Positions 49,201 to 58,605 of a DNA stretch of 64,000 nucleotides are shown piece after piece. The position numbers were made by a program, and so were the translations under genes. Positions within the stretch are counted from its first letter, which is position 1; each line of letters begins with the position of its first letter. Below the pieces are notes generated by a model. That model did not search any database. It saw only the letters and a list, made by a program, of their open reading frames with translations, and was not told where the DNA came from. This stretch comes from Brienomyrus brachyistius (Eukaryota; Chordata; Actinopteri; Osteoglossiformes; Mormyridae): positions 13,878,460-13,942,459 of the forward strand of contig NC_064534.1 of assembly GCF_023856365.1 (NCBI RefSeq), written 5' to 3'.

Positions 49201-52200
49201 TCTAGATCAGACCGTCAACATGGGTACATCCCAGCTGTGCATCCAGAGTAGCAACCTCTGAATATTAATCCATCCATCCATCCATCCATTTTCCAAACCG
49301 CTTATCCTATTGGGTCGCGGGGGGTCCGGAGCCTATCCCGGAAGCAATGGGCACGAGGCAGGGAACAACCCAGGATGGGGGGCCAGCCCATCGCAGGGCA
49401 CACTCACACACCATTCACTCTCACATGCATTCCTAAGGGCAATTTTAGCAAGTCCAATTAGCCTCAGCATGTTTTTGGACTGTGAGGGGAAACCGGAGTA
49501 CCCGGAGGAAACCCCACGACGACATGGGGAGAACATGCCAACTCCGCACAGACTCGACCCCAGGTCCCAGAGGTGTGAGGCAACAGTGCTAACCACTGCA
49601 CCACCATGCCGCCCCCGAATATTAATCCAAAAGGTTTAATATTTACATTTAGCTTTTGTCGAAAGAGACGCATCGTAGACATGCAGCCATAGACTGCTGA
49701 AATTAGCTTGTACAACTCGGTCATTCACATTACTACTTTTATTTAAAGTACAATGCAACAATGGTGCCAACAAACTAGTGTGAAGGAAGCTGCTTATGAA
49801 TTGAGACTGAACTGACGCGAGTCAGCTTAGCGCGACCTTTCCAACACTTGACCATTTAAGGGTAAAACCGCAGCCTGCACTCACCTTTAAAAAATTGGCC
49901 ATGGAGCTGACGTGGTTGGCACACAATCCCTTCCTAACGTCACTAACCCCTTCCCCAGTCTGTAAAAAAAAAATAATAATAATAATCACAGAAGCAAGGA
50001 CCCTTTCATTGAATCTATTTTTTACCTAAATGTTTCAGTATTTCACGATAAGGACAAGGGAAAGTGAAAAGTTCTGAGCTAAAGCTGCATTCCATTTACC
50101 TCGGAGGTGGGAAGTCGGAGCTGGGAATGATGCCACGCCCGAGGTAACTGCAATCCAGTACAAGTCGGAAAGCCATTTCCAAAAAGCACGATTTCTTCTT
50201 TGCCAGATAAATCCAATAAGTTAAGGTACCCCAGTTTAAATGGCCTTTATGTTCGTTCACTTACATTTAGCCCAAAACTACCTTAAATCCGACAGATTAT
50301 ACTGCTAAGCAAGAAATCCTGCTTTCTGAAACAGACTCCAGTTCTAGACAGGTTTATTGAAATCCAATTGTTAGCAATACCAGTTGATAAGACATTATGG
50401 GGCATTGTGTGCATATAAACACTGTAGCAACATGTGCACAGTTGTCCACAGATGGCGATTGGACAGAACTATGTGTACGACCAATTTAATAAGATACGAG
50501 ATATAACAGCTAATAAACAGTATATAACTACAGCTTTCAATATTTTTGATGAAGGGTCCAGCCATCTTGAATTCTCAGGTTAGGGTTGTAGCGGTATCTA
50601 TGACTTTCCACGTCAAATCTCCAAATTGTTGGGGCGTTCCAGTTGAAATTTCCGACTTGGAACTCAGACATTCCAGCTTGCCAGTTCAAATGTAATGCAG
50701 CATACCCTGTGCTAACAACATGCGACCTTTAGTACCCACCCAATTGATGAGCACATATTTGGGCAGACCGGAGTTGGGGTCCTGGACGCGGCAGAATGCG
50801 TACATCACCTTCCCACTGTTTAGCTCCTCACCCAGCTCCTCTAGACCCCCATCTACAACAGATCATGAGCTCTATCAACACAGAGGACACACATACACAC
50901 ACAAATGTATGCTCACAAAAGTGAGGTCTTAAAGAACTCACACAGAAGGAGAAGTCATGAAGACCAGACACCAGGTTCTGATCAGCTACGCATTGTTTAA
51001 AAAAAAGAGTCTGGAATGTTACATCGACTGTGGTTAATTGGAAGGTAGTTGAATATTTCACATCACATAAAAGCACAAGCTTCTAACACCAGGGGTATTT
51101 TACACATCTTTCTTAGATGGATATCTGCAGATAACTTTCTCATGATGAAACAGACTGAGCCCCTCCTGCTGTAAACATGAGAAAAAAAGCTGTGGATGGA
51201 TGTGTTGACATGAGTAGTGTTGCCTTGGCAAACAGCAGTAGGATGTTCTGAAGAAGGTCACCAATAATCAATGCAATTGCACCGCAATTTGCTCATGCAT
51301 TCCTGTCCATGCAAAATTATGATGAAAAGCAAAAAGGTATCTATAGCAGAATTTATCAGCCCAGTCCTCAGGGACCTCCAGACAGTCCACATTTTTCCCT
51401 CCCTCCCCCACCCCCAAAACACCTGTTCAGGGTTCATGATTGCCAATCTGATTGATTGAGGCATGCTGGGAGCTAGGGATGGGCAACATTCTATAATTTG
51501 AACAAAATCCCCACTATAATAATAATCCTGTGTTAATAAACTCAAGTTGATGAGGTTTATGTGTGTGAGATGTACTCACAGCCCGGTCCACCGTAATGAG
51601 CATGGCGGAAGGTGGAGTAGAAGCCGGGGACGAGTTCATTGCTAAAAAAGGAGCTACCACCTCGATCACCTGGAACTGGTTTGGTTACAGAAAATCTGAC
51701 GTGTAGCAAACAACTGAAATACGCAAAGTTTGCAAAAAAAAAACAAACAATAAAAACCCAGTGCATACAAAGGATGGCAACACATCTAGTTTGTTCCACC
51801 ACCTCAAACACAAACCTGAATATGAGGGAAGCCAGAAGATGCGTGAGGAGGAGACAGCAAAGTCAAGTAACGTTACAGTTAAGAAAACTCCTTCTCAGAC
51901 AAGAATATTTTCTCATTGCATTACATATAAGCAAAGGAAACGATGGAAGGAATTGATGGATGGCATTTTGCTTGGCTAAAGACATGTTGCCTCTCCAAAA
52001 AGACAGTGTTGAACTGTAATGTTTTTTTTTCTCCATTGTCGTTCATATCGTCATCACAATAAATAACAGAAAATATCGTGATAAAATTTTATATCCGTAT
52101 CGCCCATCCCTACTGAGAGCTGGGAAGGAGGAAAAGTGTAAATCGTCGGGGGGTCCCTGCAGGCTGGGTTCAGAAACATTAAACTATAGGAATGGAAACA

Positions 52201-55200
52201 GAGATAAGTAGTTCACTGAACAAATAAAACATACCAGTAGAAGCTCACCTGCATCCAGCCAATCAATCTCATTAAATCAGTTTATAATCATTTAACCTCA
52301 TCCCCAGTAATCTGGGATAAGCAAAAATCGCTGCTACCAGGGTCCTTCATTAGCACAAAAAGAATTTTAAAACTGTTATTGCCATCAGACAGGAATGATA
52401 TTAGCTTCACCACATCCGGTTTGCCAGCTAGTACCATTACATGACTGGTAAATTTGAGGTGGCTTCCAAAAATGGTTGTGCCCAAGAAGACTTGGAGGAA
52501 CATACAAGGCAAAGAAAGGAAAGGGCTGTCGAAGTGCGAGTCAGCCTTCTCATCAGTGTACATGGACACGCAGACATACAGTACATTCAATCACTGGACT
52601 GGTGTGTAAAGATTCAATACATTATACTTACTACCATAGTTTATGAATCACCAAAACTACTGTAACTCATTGGAATGAAACCAAAATATATAGATTTTTG
52701 CACAAACAAAAGTTACAGTTCCATAAGAGTCTCAAGGAACTGCTGTTCAGGGACAAGAATTTTGATACTCACCACCCTTGTCAGCCAGTCGAATGTCGTT
52801 GGTGTTCCCTTCATATGTAAACAAGGCCCTGGACAAAAAAAAAAAAGTCACATTAAACAAATCCACATACAAGAGTACTGATGAACGTGGACTTGGTGAA
52901 CTCAGTCTGACAGTAACGCATAACTGCTTCTTTCTGAAGATTACAGTCTAGGTCAGTGGTGGTGAACCTGATCCATGCGCTGGGTGCGAGTTTTTGGGAT
53001 GACCTCTCAATCAGCCAATAACAAAACAGTGGTTCTCAGGTCCAGTCCTGGGGACCCACTGTTATTGGCTGATTGAGAGGTCATCCGAAAAACCCGCACT
53101 GTCTCTCCCCAAGGATCAGGTTCACCACCTCTAACCAAGGTAGAAGGTTTTGACTGTTATATGAAGACATCAGGGATCCATATGGAAAGGGGAGCCATTT
53201 AATATCCAGCATTTGCTTTAAAGATATAACAGGACATATCAGCTAACCTAAGTGAGAAACACTGAGGATGTGCTTTGGGGGGCTGAAGACGATTCAGGCA
53301 TGTAGGACTTATGAAACAGTGTAGAGGCATCACCAAAGTTCATGAAAAATTGTAAGAAAAAAAAAGCGTTCTTGCCAGATGTATATTTTGCTCATTCAAG
53401 TAAATGGAGCCAACAGGTCAGAGCACAGGTCAATTCTGCAAAATGACCATAGGTGATCATTAAAAACCAAACTATATCTATACATCTTTAAAAATAACGT
53501 AATATACGTTTCACACTTAATCATCTTGCATAGGTTGCTATTATGCTAGTAGTTTGTACTTGTGTGACCAGGAATTTGTACACTGCAGCAACCAGCGACC
53601 ACATTATAATGGCAATGCACAGTGGTTAGTTAAATTCTTTTGCTAGTCAACTAGTTGAAAGCAAAATTGTTAGTCCCTGTGTTGAGAATCTTCTTGATGT
53701 TCAATGAAACACACCACGTCTGTTTAATACTAAAAAAGATTGTAGCTATCCATTACAATTCATGAGCCAAATATGAACCACTGTCTATGTCTGGTCCGTC
53801 TTTGAAGGAAACATTTGTAGTTATTACAGGCAAGGACAGAAAATGCAAGGAGGGTGTTTTTGCATTCCATTTTCCTCAGAGGTCGGAGCTGGGAATGACA
53901 TCACAGCCAAGTTATCTGTGTTCCAGAACATGTGGGAAAGCCATTCAGCAACACCAATTCTACCCAGATTCATTGTTAGCAATACCAGTTGAAAACAATG
54001 CATTACAGGGTTTTTTGGGAATACAAACACAGTAGAAACATGACCACAGTGTCCACAGAGGCTTGACACTACTGTGTGTATAACTGATTTAATGAGACAC
54101 AAATGCTACTAAACAGTATATGACTACAGCTTGCACTTCTGTTGACGAAGGGTGCAGCCATCTTGAATTATCAGGTTGGGGTTTCAGAGGTTTCAGTTGA
54201 AATTTGACTAGGAACTACGAAATTCCAACTCCCCAGTTCAAATGGAACACACCATTACTTAGGACTCATTATAGAGTGTCAATTTCCCTTCTGCCCCAAC
54301 CCACATTATGATTAACAAAAATGCAATATACAAGACAGAAATAAAGCGTCAACTGGATATGTGCTGTCAGGAATTACGGTCTCCTAACATACTATCAGTA
54401 ACTTAACAGTGTAAATGGAAGGTAAACGGAAGACAGGACTGTTCATGCAGTTTGTTCGAATGCATAACATTATTAGCACGTATATGTTGAAAATATCTTA
54501 ATTAACAGTAGCATAGCAGGGAAGCAGCAAATCCCTTGCTGTAAAGCTTAGGTTAATTAATGCAGATCACCATTAAACACCGTAATTAAAACGTTCCATT
54601 GCGGATTGACATTTAACACCAAATCTATACCGGTGTTAACTTTATGGAAAGGGGGTTATTTTCTGTGCCCGCTTTTGCAATGCCTCATGCCTGTAAACCA
54701 TTACGCATGCAGAAATCTAGATCGTTTCGGAAAATAGAAAAGCACTTCAGTGAGGGGAGGATTCCCCCCGCGCTCCTCTAACGCAGACATTCCTTCTCCA
54801 TGCCATTTTCCTGACTCAGCCTCCCTGCTAACTACAATTCACGCAGCTAGGAAAACGTGTCAAATGCACCATCTCACATATCTGGAATACACCTAGATTC
54901 GATGCCAATGTTAAGCCAAATACTACTTCAAATAGCTCAGATTTTATTTACACTTCATAGCACTCGGTGTTTCTCAATCAACTATGTACAACACACTACT
55001 TCTAAGGTCAGAATTTGATGGTTGTGTCAAAATGATTAGTTCAGTGATGTAAACTACTTTAAAAATTATGAACAGGTTATATTCTGTTTGCTGTACTGTA
55101 AGAAGAAATTCTATACATGCCGTGACGTAGTAAGCTGAAAACGAACTGACTTAGAAGCGCTGGAATGTCACACTAGTCTTAACATATCTAAGAGAAGCAA

Positions 55201-56327
55201 GCAGTCAGCAACACAGCTTAATGCTTACATAAATGCTTTAGGTACTCAATTTATTGGGAGGATATTGTTTTAATGAGCACGACAAACTTAGACAGATGGG
55301 GACACACAGGCACTTCTCAGTTAAGTATCGCCAGCCTCCTCCGCACTAAGGCCGTAATGTCCCGCTGATAGTGCTCCAGGATTCGTTTCAGTTAACATCG
55401 GTATTTTAAAAATTAATTTCATGAAAACACTACAAAAAAACAACAAATAAATACTGGTCTTTCGAGTTCTTAATACAAACAGTTTAGAATAATTGTTGCA
55501 ATTAATACGGTGACGTAAACTGCGCACGCATGGCAACAACACTGGACTGAATTGTGGATATTTAGAATTTGTTATAAAAGCGGTTTGTAAAAATGCACAT
55601 GGATAGAGGTCGGGGGTTATTTTCCTAAAAAAAGCTAAATATGGTGACACTTCAACACCGCGAGAAGTGCGAGGGGGGAAAAATATTCTAACTTAAAACT
55701 TAAGAGGCTAAAATGAAGCTATAAGATAAGGTGATTTCTGCTGGGAGTGACGCAGATCTCCCAGCAGGACAACATTTATTTCAAGGCAGAGCGAACGAAG
55801 CGTATGCAAAAAAAATGACATTGGAATTACAGTGAGAACTATGTAGCCCCATAATTGTAGCTATGTGTCAATGGCTCGGCGTCGTTAAACATCGTGAGCC
55901 AATCAGAGAGTCTGTTACAAGTACAAACGCACCTTAACCTCAAAAAGACCTTAGTTACCGCTAGACAAACCGCTGGGAATAACATCACCGTCTCATACGC
56001 CTCCTTATCGGCGCACGCATTAACGTTTCAACGCAGAGGGAAAGGATTTCCGGCCATCGGGAGAAATAAATAAATTAATTAATAAGCGTTAATTCTGAAC
56101 ACAAATGTGTTTTAACATTTTATTTATGCAGCATTGGCTTAATAAGTTAGTTGACGCGAAGGAAGGTGCAAACTCAGGAATGCTTGCGGAGAACTCAGAA
56201 ATGAACAGCGAAACAAGCGATAAGGCGATATTAAAGTCTCTTACCAGTTAGTGCTCGATTTCTCGTCCACTACCTCTTTATAGGCAGCTGTGAGTGCCGG
56301 GCCGTTTTTGCTCAGGTTCACGGACAT
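38792..56327 (-). CDS. dbnl: Drebrin-like protein (mAbp1/HIP-55), 13 coding exons, 440 aa
   Basis: Coding exons on the minus strand, in order: 56245-56327, 52773-52828, 50740-50852, 49885-49959, 48156-48302, 44843-44920, 44459-44610, 43061-43115, 41971-42082, 40873-40989, 40399-40508, 39924-40011, 38792-38928. Every junction is GT-AG and in phase; the total is 1323 nt (440 aa, human 430). Exons 1-5 encode the ADF-H actin-binding domain ([59 protein letters not shown]). Exons 6-9 give a charged helical region ([20 protein letters not shown]) and [13 protein letters not shown]. Exons 10-11 are Pro/Ser/Tyr-rich ([31 protein letters not shown]). Exons 12-13 encode the SH3 domain ([40 protein letters not shown]) ending VELL. 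The family links F-actin to endocytic and signalling partners: ADF-H binds filaments and SH3 binds proline-rich ligands such as dynamin. The tyrosines in YEEP-type contexts match phosphosites of mammalian Dbnl by position. Confidence 0.96.
40172..40249. repeat. dbnl: TG tract followed by AC tract
   Basis: A (TG)n stretch (about 40171-40200) is followed by TTTT and then a (AC)n stretch to 40248, so the two halves are inverted and could pair (GTGTGTATGTGTTTTACATA). Located in the dbnl intron between exons 11 and 12. Confidence 0.85.
41130..41400. repeat. Dispersed GTGGGGAC-type fish repeat
   Basis: It begins TTGTGGGGACTCTCCATTCA and contains degenerate CCCTAA/CCTTAACC motifs and the blocks AATGGTCCCCACAACGTCAA and CATTTGGTCTCCATAATGT. 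This pattern recurs in fish genomes in my recollection, but I cannot assign a class. Located in the dbnl intron between exons 9 and 10. Confidence 0.5.
43842..44335 (-). mobile_element. Old SINE copy split by a hAT MITE
   Basis: The left part (43842-43985) has CTAACTGCTTATCCAGTATC and CAGTCCATCACAAGGCAC. The right part (44185-44335) has AGTACCTAGAGGAAACCTGC and a head-like GTGAGGCACCACGCC. Together they form a diverged tRNA-SINE in minus orientation interrupted by the MITE at 43986-44176. It lies in the dbnl intron between exons 7 and 8. Confidence 0.6.
43986..44176. mobile_element. hAT-type palindromic MITE with 8-bp target duplication
   Basis: Terminal inverted repeats CAGTGGTTCTCAAATTCAGT (left) and CAGTGGTTCTTAAACTCAGT (right, reverse-complemented) extend inward through TCCTC. 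The 8-bp duplication GCCTAACT occurs at 43978-43985 and 44177-44184. CAGTGGTTCTCAAA ends with 8-bp duplications are diagnostic of hAT (Charlie-like) elements. 191 bp, non-coding, inserted in an older SINE. Confidence 0.85.
46300..46870. repeat. Recurrent CAGTCCTGTTAC motif cluster
   Basis: The motif CAGTCCTGTTAC recurs at about 46311, 46501 and 46655, with a partial GTCCTGTTAC at about 46671 and an inverted GGTAACAGGACAG at about 46851, embedded in AT-rich sequence. The spacing is irregular. It may be a degraded inverted-repeat transposon. Located in the dbnl intron between exons 5 and 6. Confidence 0.45.
46959..47474. mobile_element. Tc1/mariner-type non-autonomous element, copy 2
   Basis: Flanked by TA (46957-46958 and 47475-47476). 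The right end reverse-complements to CAGCCGTGGAAAAAAATTAA and the left end reads CAGCCAGTAAAAAATGCACC. The interior GGACTTCAGTCCTGCTTCTA is the complement of the copy at 19596-20076, so the two copies are inverted relative to each other. In the dbnl intron between exons 5 and 6. Confidence 0.7.
47586..48100 (-). mobile_element. Old SINE copy interrupted by a younger SINE
   Basis: The left part (47586-47816: ATCCATCCATCCTAATTCC, GGTGGGAGGAAACCAGAGTA) and the right part (48019-48100: GAGGAAACTTGCACTAAC) look like one diverged ATGG-tailed SINE in minus orientation, split by the SINE at 47817-48018. Confidence 0.55.
47817..48018 (+). mobile_element. tRNA-derived SINE with GGGATCAATAAAG tail
   Basis: Head GGGGGCGGCATGTGACTAAG, B-box-like GGTTTGAACC (about 47872), and 3' end TTTCCCCATAGGGATCAATA followed by AAGTATCATTATT. 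It shares its tail motif with the element at the window start and interrupts an older SINE. It lies just downstream of dbnl exon 5. Confidence 0.7.
49270..49616 (-). mobile_element. Young ATGG-tailed SINE with target duplication
   Basis: Full-length copy in minus orientation, from the CATC tail (about 49270) through TTATCCTATTGGGTCGCGG to the head ending CACCACCATGCCGCCCCC. The 10-bp duplication GAATATTAAT flanks it (49260-49269 and 49617-49626), the mark of target-primed reverse transcription. In the dbnl intron between exons 4 and 5. Confidence 0.9.
50084..50701. mobile_element. Non-autonomous DNA transposon, copy 1 (GCTGCATTCCATTT ends)
   Basis: The left end GCTGCATTCCATTTACCTCG and the right end (reverse-complemented GCTGCATTACATTTGAACTG) are imperfect inverted repeats. 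The interior shares GTTAGCAATACCAGTTGA, CAGCCATCTTGAATT and ACAGTATAT with the element at 53860-54253. 618 bp, non-coding, ending only 38 bp from dbnl exon 3. Confidence 0.65.
51474..52112. mobile_element. hAT-type insertion (inner) carrying the candidate dbnl exon
   Basis: It begins TAGGGATGGGCAAC and ends with the complement of TAGGGATGGGCGATA. The 8-bp flanks CTGGGAGC (51466-51473) and CTGAGAGC (52113-52120) differ at one base. Near the right end the minus strand carries ATCACGATATTTTCTG and GTGATGACGATATG, typical of fish hAT MITEs with GGGATGGGCGATA ends. At 639 bp it is longer than many such MITEs and holds a GC-richer central segment including 51580-51669. Confidence 0.7.
51580..51669 (-). 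CDS. dbnl: Candidate 90-nt cassette exon of dbnl inside a hAT insertion
   Basis: Read on the minus strand, CCAG precedes 51669 and a strong donor GTGAGT follows 51580. The 90-nt open segment is phase 1 on both sides, matching the flanking dbnl exons (52773-52828 ends in phase 1, 50740-50852 starts in phase 1), so it can be included or skipped without a frameshift. Inclusion would put about 30 residues ([20 protein letters not shown], then [10 protein letters not shown]) between ADKGG and GGLEEL in the ADF-H domain. Skipping gives the canonical KGDGGLEEL sequence. The segment is much more GC-rich than its surroundings. The acceptor's pyrimidine tract is weak. The whole segment lies within a transposon-like insertion (51474-52112), so it is either an exonised or captured piece or a chance open frame. 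Confidence 0.3.
52954..53133. mobile_element. Palindromic MITE
   Basis: The left arm CAGTGGTGGTGAACCTGATC and right arm (reverse-complemented AGAGGTGGTGAACCTGATCC) continue through CCTCTCAATCAGCCAATAAC, giving arms of about 75 bp. The interior has CAGTGGTTCTCAGGTCCAGT, reminiscent of the hAT MITE at 43986. In dbnl intron 1. Confidence 0.75.
53860..54253. mobile_element. Non-autonomous DNA transposon, copy 2 (shorter relative of 50084-50701)
   Basis: It shares TGCATTCCATTT at the start, TCGGAGCTGGGAATGA, TTGTTAGCAATACCAGTTGA, GCAGCCATCTTGAATT and a GTTCAAATGGAACA end with copy 1, in the same orientation, but is about 220 bp shorter through internal deletion. In dbnl intron 1. Confidence 0.65.
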
Positions 56328-56560
56328 GGTGGCGCCGTGTGCCGGACTGACAGGCGGTTAAGCGGAGCCTGCCTGCCTGCCACTGATTGCGATTCGAGTT
56401 TATGCATCGACAGGAAGCGGAGCCAGATTCGTCACAGCGACGAGAGCAAACCCCGCTCCGGCTGCTTTTCCCCCACTGAAATCTGATTCAGAGTCATTTC
56501 ATCCCCTGCCGATCGCTGTTTCCAGCCATTGCGTGACAAATACACAAACTGATTTCGGGT
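56200..56560 (-). promoter_or_regulatory. dbnl: dbnl exon 1 and CpG-rich promoter region
   Basis: CpG-dense sequence surrounds the dbnl ATG (56327), in contrast to the AT-rich neighbourhood: GGCGCCGTGTGCCGG at 56331-56345 and CGACGAGAGCAAACCCCGCT near 56440. The start codon context on the minus strand is GCGCCACCATGTCC, a strong Kozak match. No TATA box is evident, consistent with a housekeeping-type promoter. Confidence 0.6.
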
Positions 56561-57464
56561 CAGTTTGCGGTGCCTAAAAACAATAGTTGACTATCTGCCG
56601 GAGAATGACCAAGGAGAGCTGGGTAACTTTGCGCCGATTTGCGGTGAGAAGGGGCCCTCTGTAGGTTGGTGGTGAATCGGATGGAGAATCCAGGCAACTC
56701 ACGACGCATTTCTTAAAAAAAAAAAAAAAAACATTGCGACATTTCTAAATTTCATTGATGAAACTTCTAATTCCGCGTCTAATAGGCTACATTCAGTTTA
56801 CAAAGGGCTTTTCAAAACGCCATAATCATGACAAATCCTAACACATTCATTAATATAAACGATTATTTAACTTAAAATCAAGTAAGCTATAGCACTCAAT
56901 AATATTATTAGAAGTACATTACACAAATTTTGTTGTTTTGTAATCTAACCGTACACTTAAAGTAACAGGTGAGGTGTTAGCAAAATATTAGTTCAAGCTT
57001 GGACAGTAAAATTACTCAGTCCTCCACAGTTACTTCACACCCGGCTTTGTGAATATGGGCAACAATGTGCTTTTATTGCATTTTGTCTCTTGAATAATTT
57101 TCCCTTTAAATTAACCTTAACCCACAGTTAAATATTTTAGTAACTGCTTGCCCATTTGAAATACTATATTTCAAAGACTTTTATGTTCTTAGTCAGTAAT
57201 TGAATGCAGTTTGAATCCGCCAAATACATACATGTAAGTATATATCAGTGTTTCCCAATCCTGTCTTCTGGCACCTGCAGATGGGCCACATGTTTGCTCC
57301 CTCCCACCATCTGTAAAATACAGTATGAACTGTCTGGGGGTCCCAAGGACCCGTTTGATAAACACTACAATATTACCATAAATAAAATACTACTAATAAA
57401 GCAATCGAAACATACATAATTAAGCAGTTTTATAATGAGATGGCAGTGTTTCAAAGGTCATGAC

Positions 57465-57956
57465 TGTGGCATCACATCATTGTGTGTTTGTGGGTTCTCT
57501 CCGTAACGTAACTATTTGCCTGCACACACATTATACATATTGACAGAAACCTGAAGCACACTCACCTCTAGATAAAAATACAAATGTAATATTTATTTCC
57601 AATTTACTTCTGTCAATATGTATAACGTGTGTGGAGGCAAATAGTGAAATAACTGGGCATTCCATACCTATTTTAAATGGGGAGAAACACCCAATTCTCT
57701 TGTGCATACAGTATGTCTCATCACTGATTTACTCTTGTGGGTCAAACTGACATTTATCAGACTCCTTTTTCATTTTCTACAAAGTATACATTTAATATTA
57801 AGTTTAATCTGTTTTAACCAACCGAGGCAACATTGGGCAAAAGGCAGGAATACTCACACAACAGGAAATTCAGATTCACCAACCGCCTTGTCTATGGGTT
57901 GCAGGTAAAATTATGTTACGGAGAGAACCCACAAACACACAAGGATGTGATGCCAC
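57465..57956. mobile_element. Foldback element with nested inner hairpin
   Basis: The outer arms, 57465-57510 and 57911-57956, are 46 bp and reverse-complementary with two or three mismatches (GTGGCATCACATCATTGTGT and GGGTTCTCTCCGTAAC). Immediately inside the left arm is a second inverted repeat, 57511-57548 with 57608-57645 (CTATTTGCCTGCACACACAT and TACATATTGACAGAA; two mismatches in 38). No coding capacity. Confidence 0.75.
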
Positions 57957-58048
57957 TGAAAAGACTCAAGGGTCAGTTTAAGTTTTATCAGTAGAGTCTT
58001 TTTTGGCTTGGTTAAAGGTTACCTCTTAATCTTTTCCTGTCTGAAACC

Positions 58049-58402
58049 CATCCATCCATTTTCCAAACCGCTTATCCTACTGGGTCGCGGGGGGTCTGGA
58101 GCCTATCCCGGAAGCAATGGGCACAAGGCAGGGAACAACCCAGGATGGGGGGCCAGCCCATCGCAGGGCACACTCACACCATTCACTCACGCATGCACTC
58201 CTATGGGCAATTTAGCAACTCCAATTAGCCTCAGCATGTTTTCGGACTGTGGGGGGAAACCGTAGTACCCGGAGGAAACCCCACGACGACATGGGGATAA
58301 CATGCAAATTCCGCACACATGTGACCCAGGCGGAGACTCAAACCCGGGTCCCAGAGGTGTGAGGGAACAGCGCTAACACTGCACCACCATGCCGCCCCCC
58401 TA
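58049..58402 (-). mobile_element. Young ATGG-tailed SINE with target duplication
   Basis: Full-length copy in minus orientation, CATC tail at the left and head ending CACCACCATGCCGCCCCCC at the right. TCTGAAACC flanks both sides (58040-58048 and 58403-58411). It lies between dbnl and the end of ube2d4. A short T-for-C difference and a missing base near the head set it slightly apart from the 49270 copy. Confidence 0.9.
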
Positions 58403-58605
58403 TCTGAAACCAATTTGTCCCAAATAATAAGAGTTTGTCCTTATCTTTAAGAATCTAAAAAATATATAGCCTTATTTACTTATTTGGACAGGAAAGTGCA
58501 ACTAATATCACTTACATTCGCACTTCACTGTCCAGATTCACTGTGGACTCATCATCATATTTTTGAAATAACGTTCAGACAACTTGTACAACAAAAAGAG
58601 CTTTG

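Larger units (their letters stand above)
51349..52183. mobile_element. hAT-type palindromic MITE (outer), split by a second hAT insertion
   Basis: The left arm (from 51349: GAATTTATCAGCCCAGTCCT, CAGACAGTCCACATTTTTCC) and right arm (to 52183; reverse-complemented, TGAACCCAGCCTGCAGGGAC, ACACTTTTCCTCC) are imperfect inverted repeats. The near-duplicate flanks CTATAGCA (51341-51348) and CTATAGGA (52184-52191) look like an 8-bp target duplication with one mismatch. The element is interrupted at 51474-52112. Confidence 0.65.
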
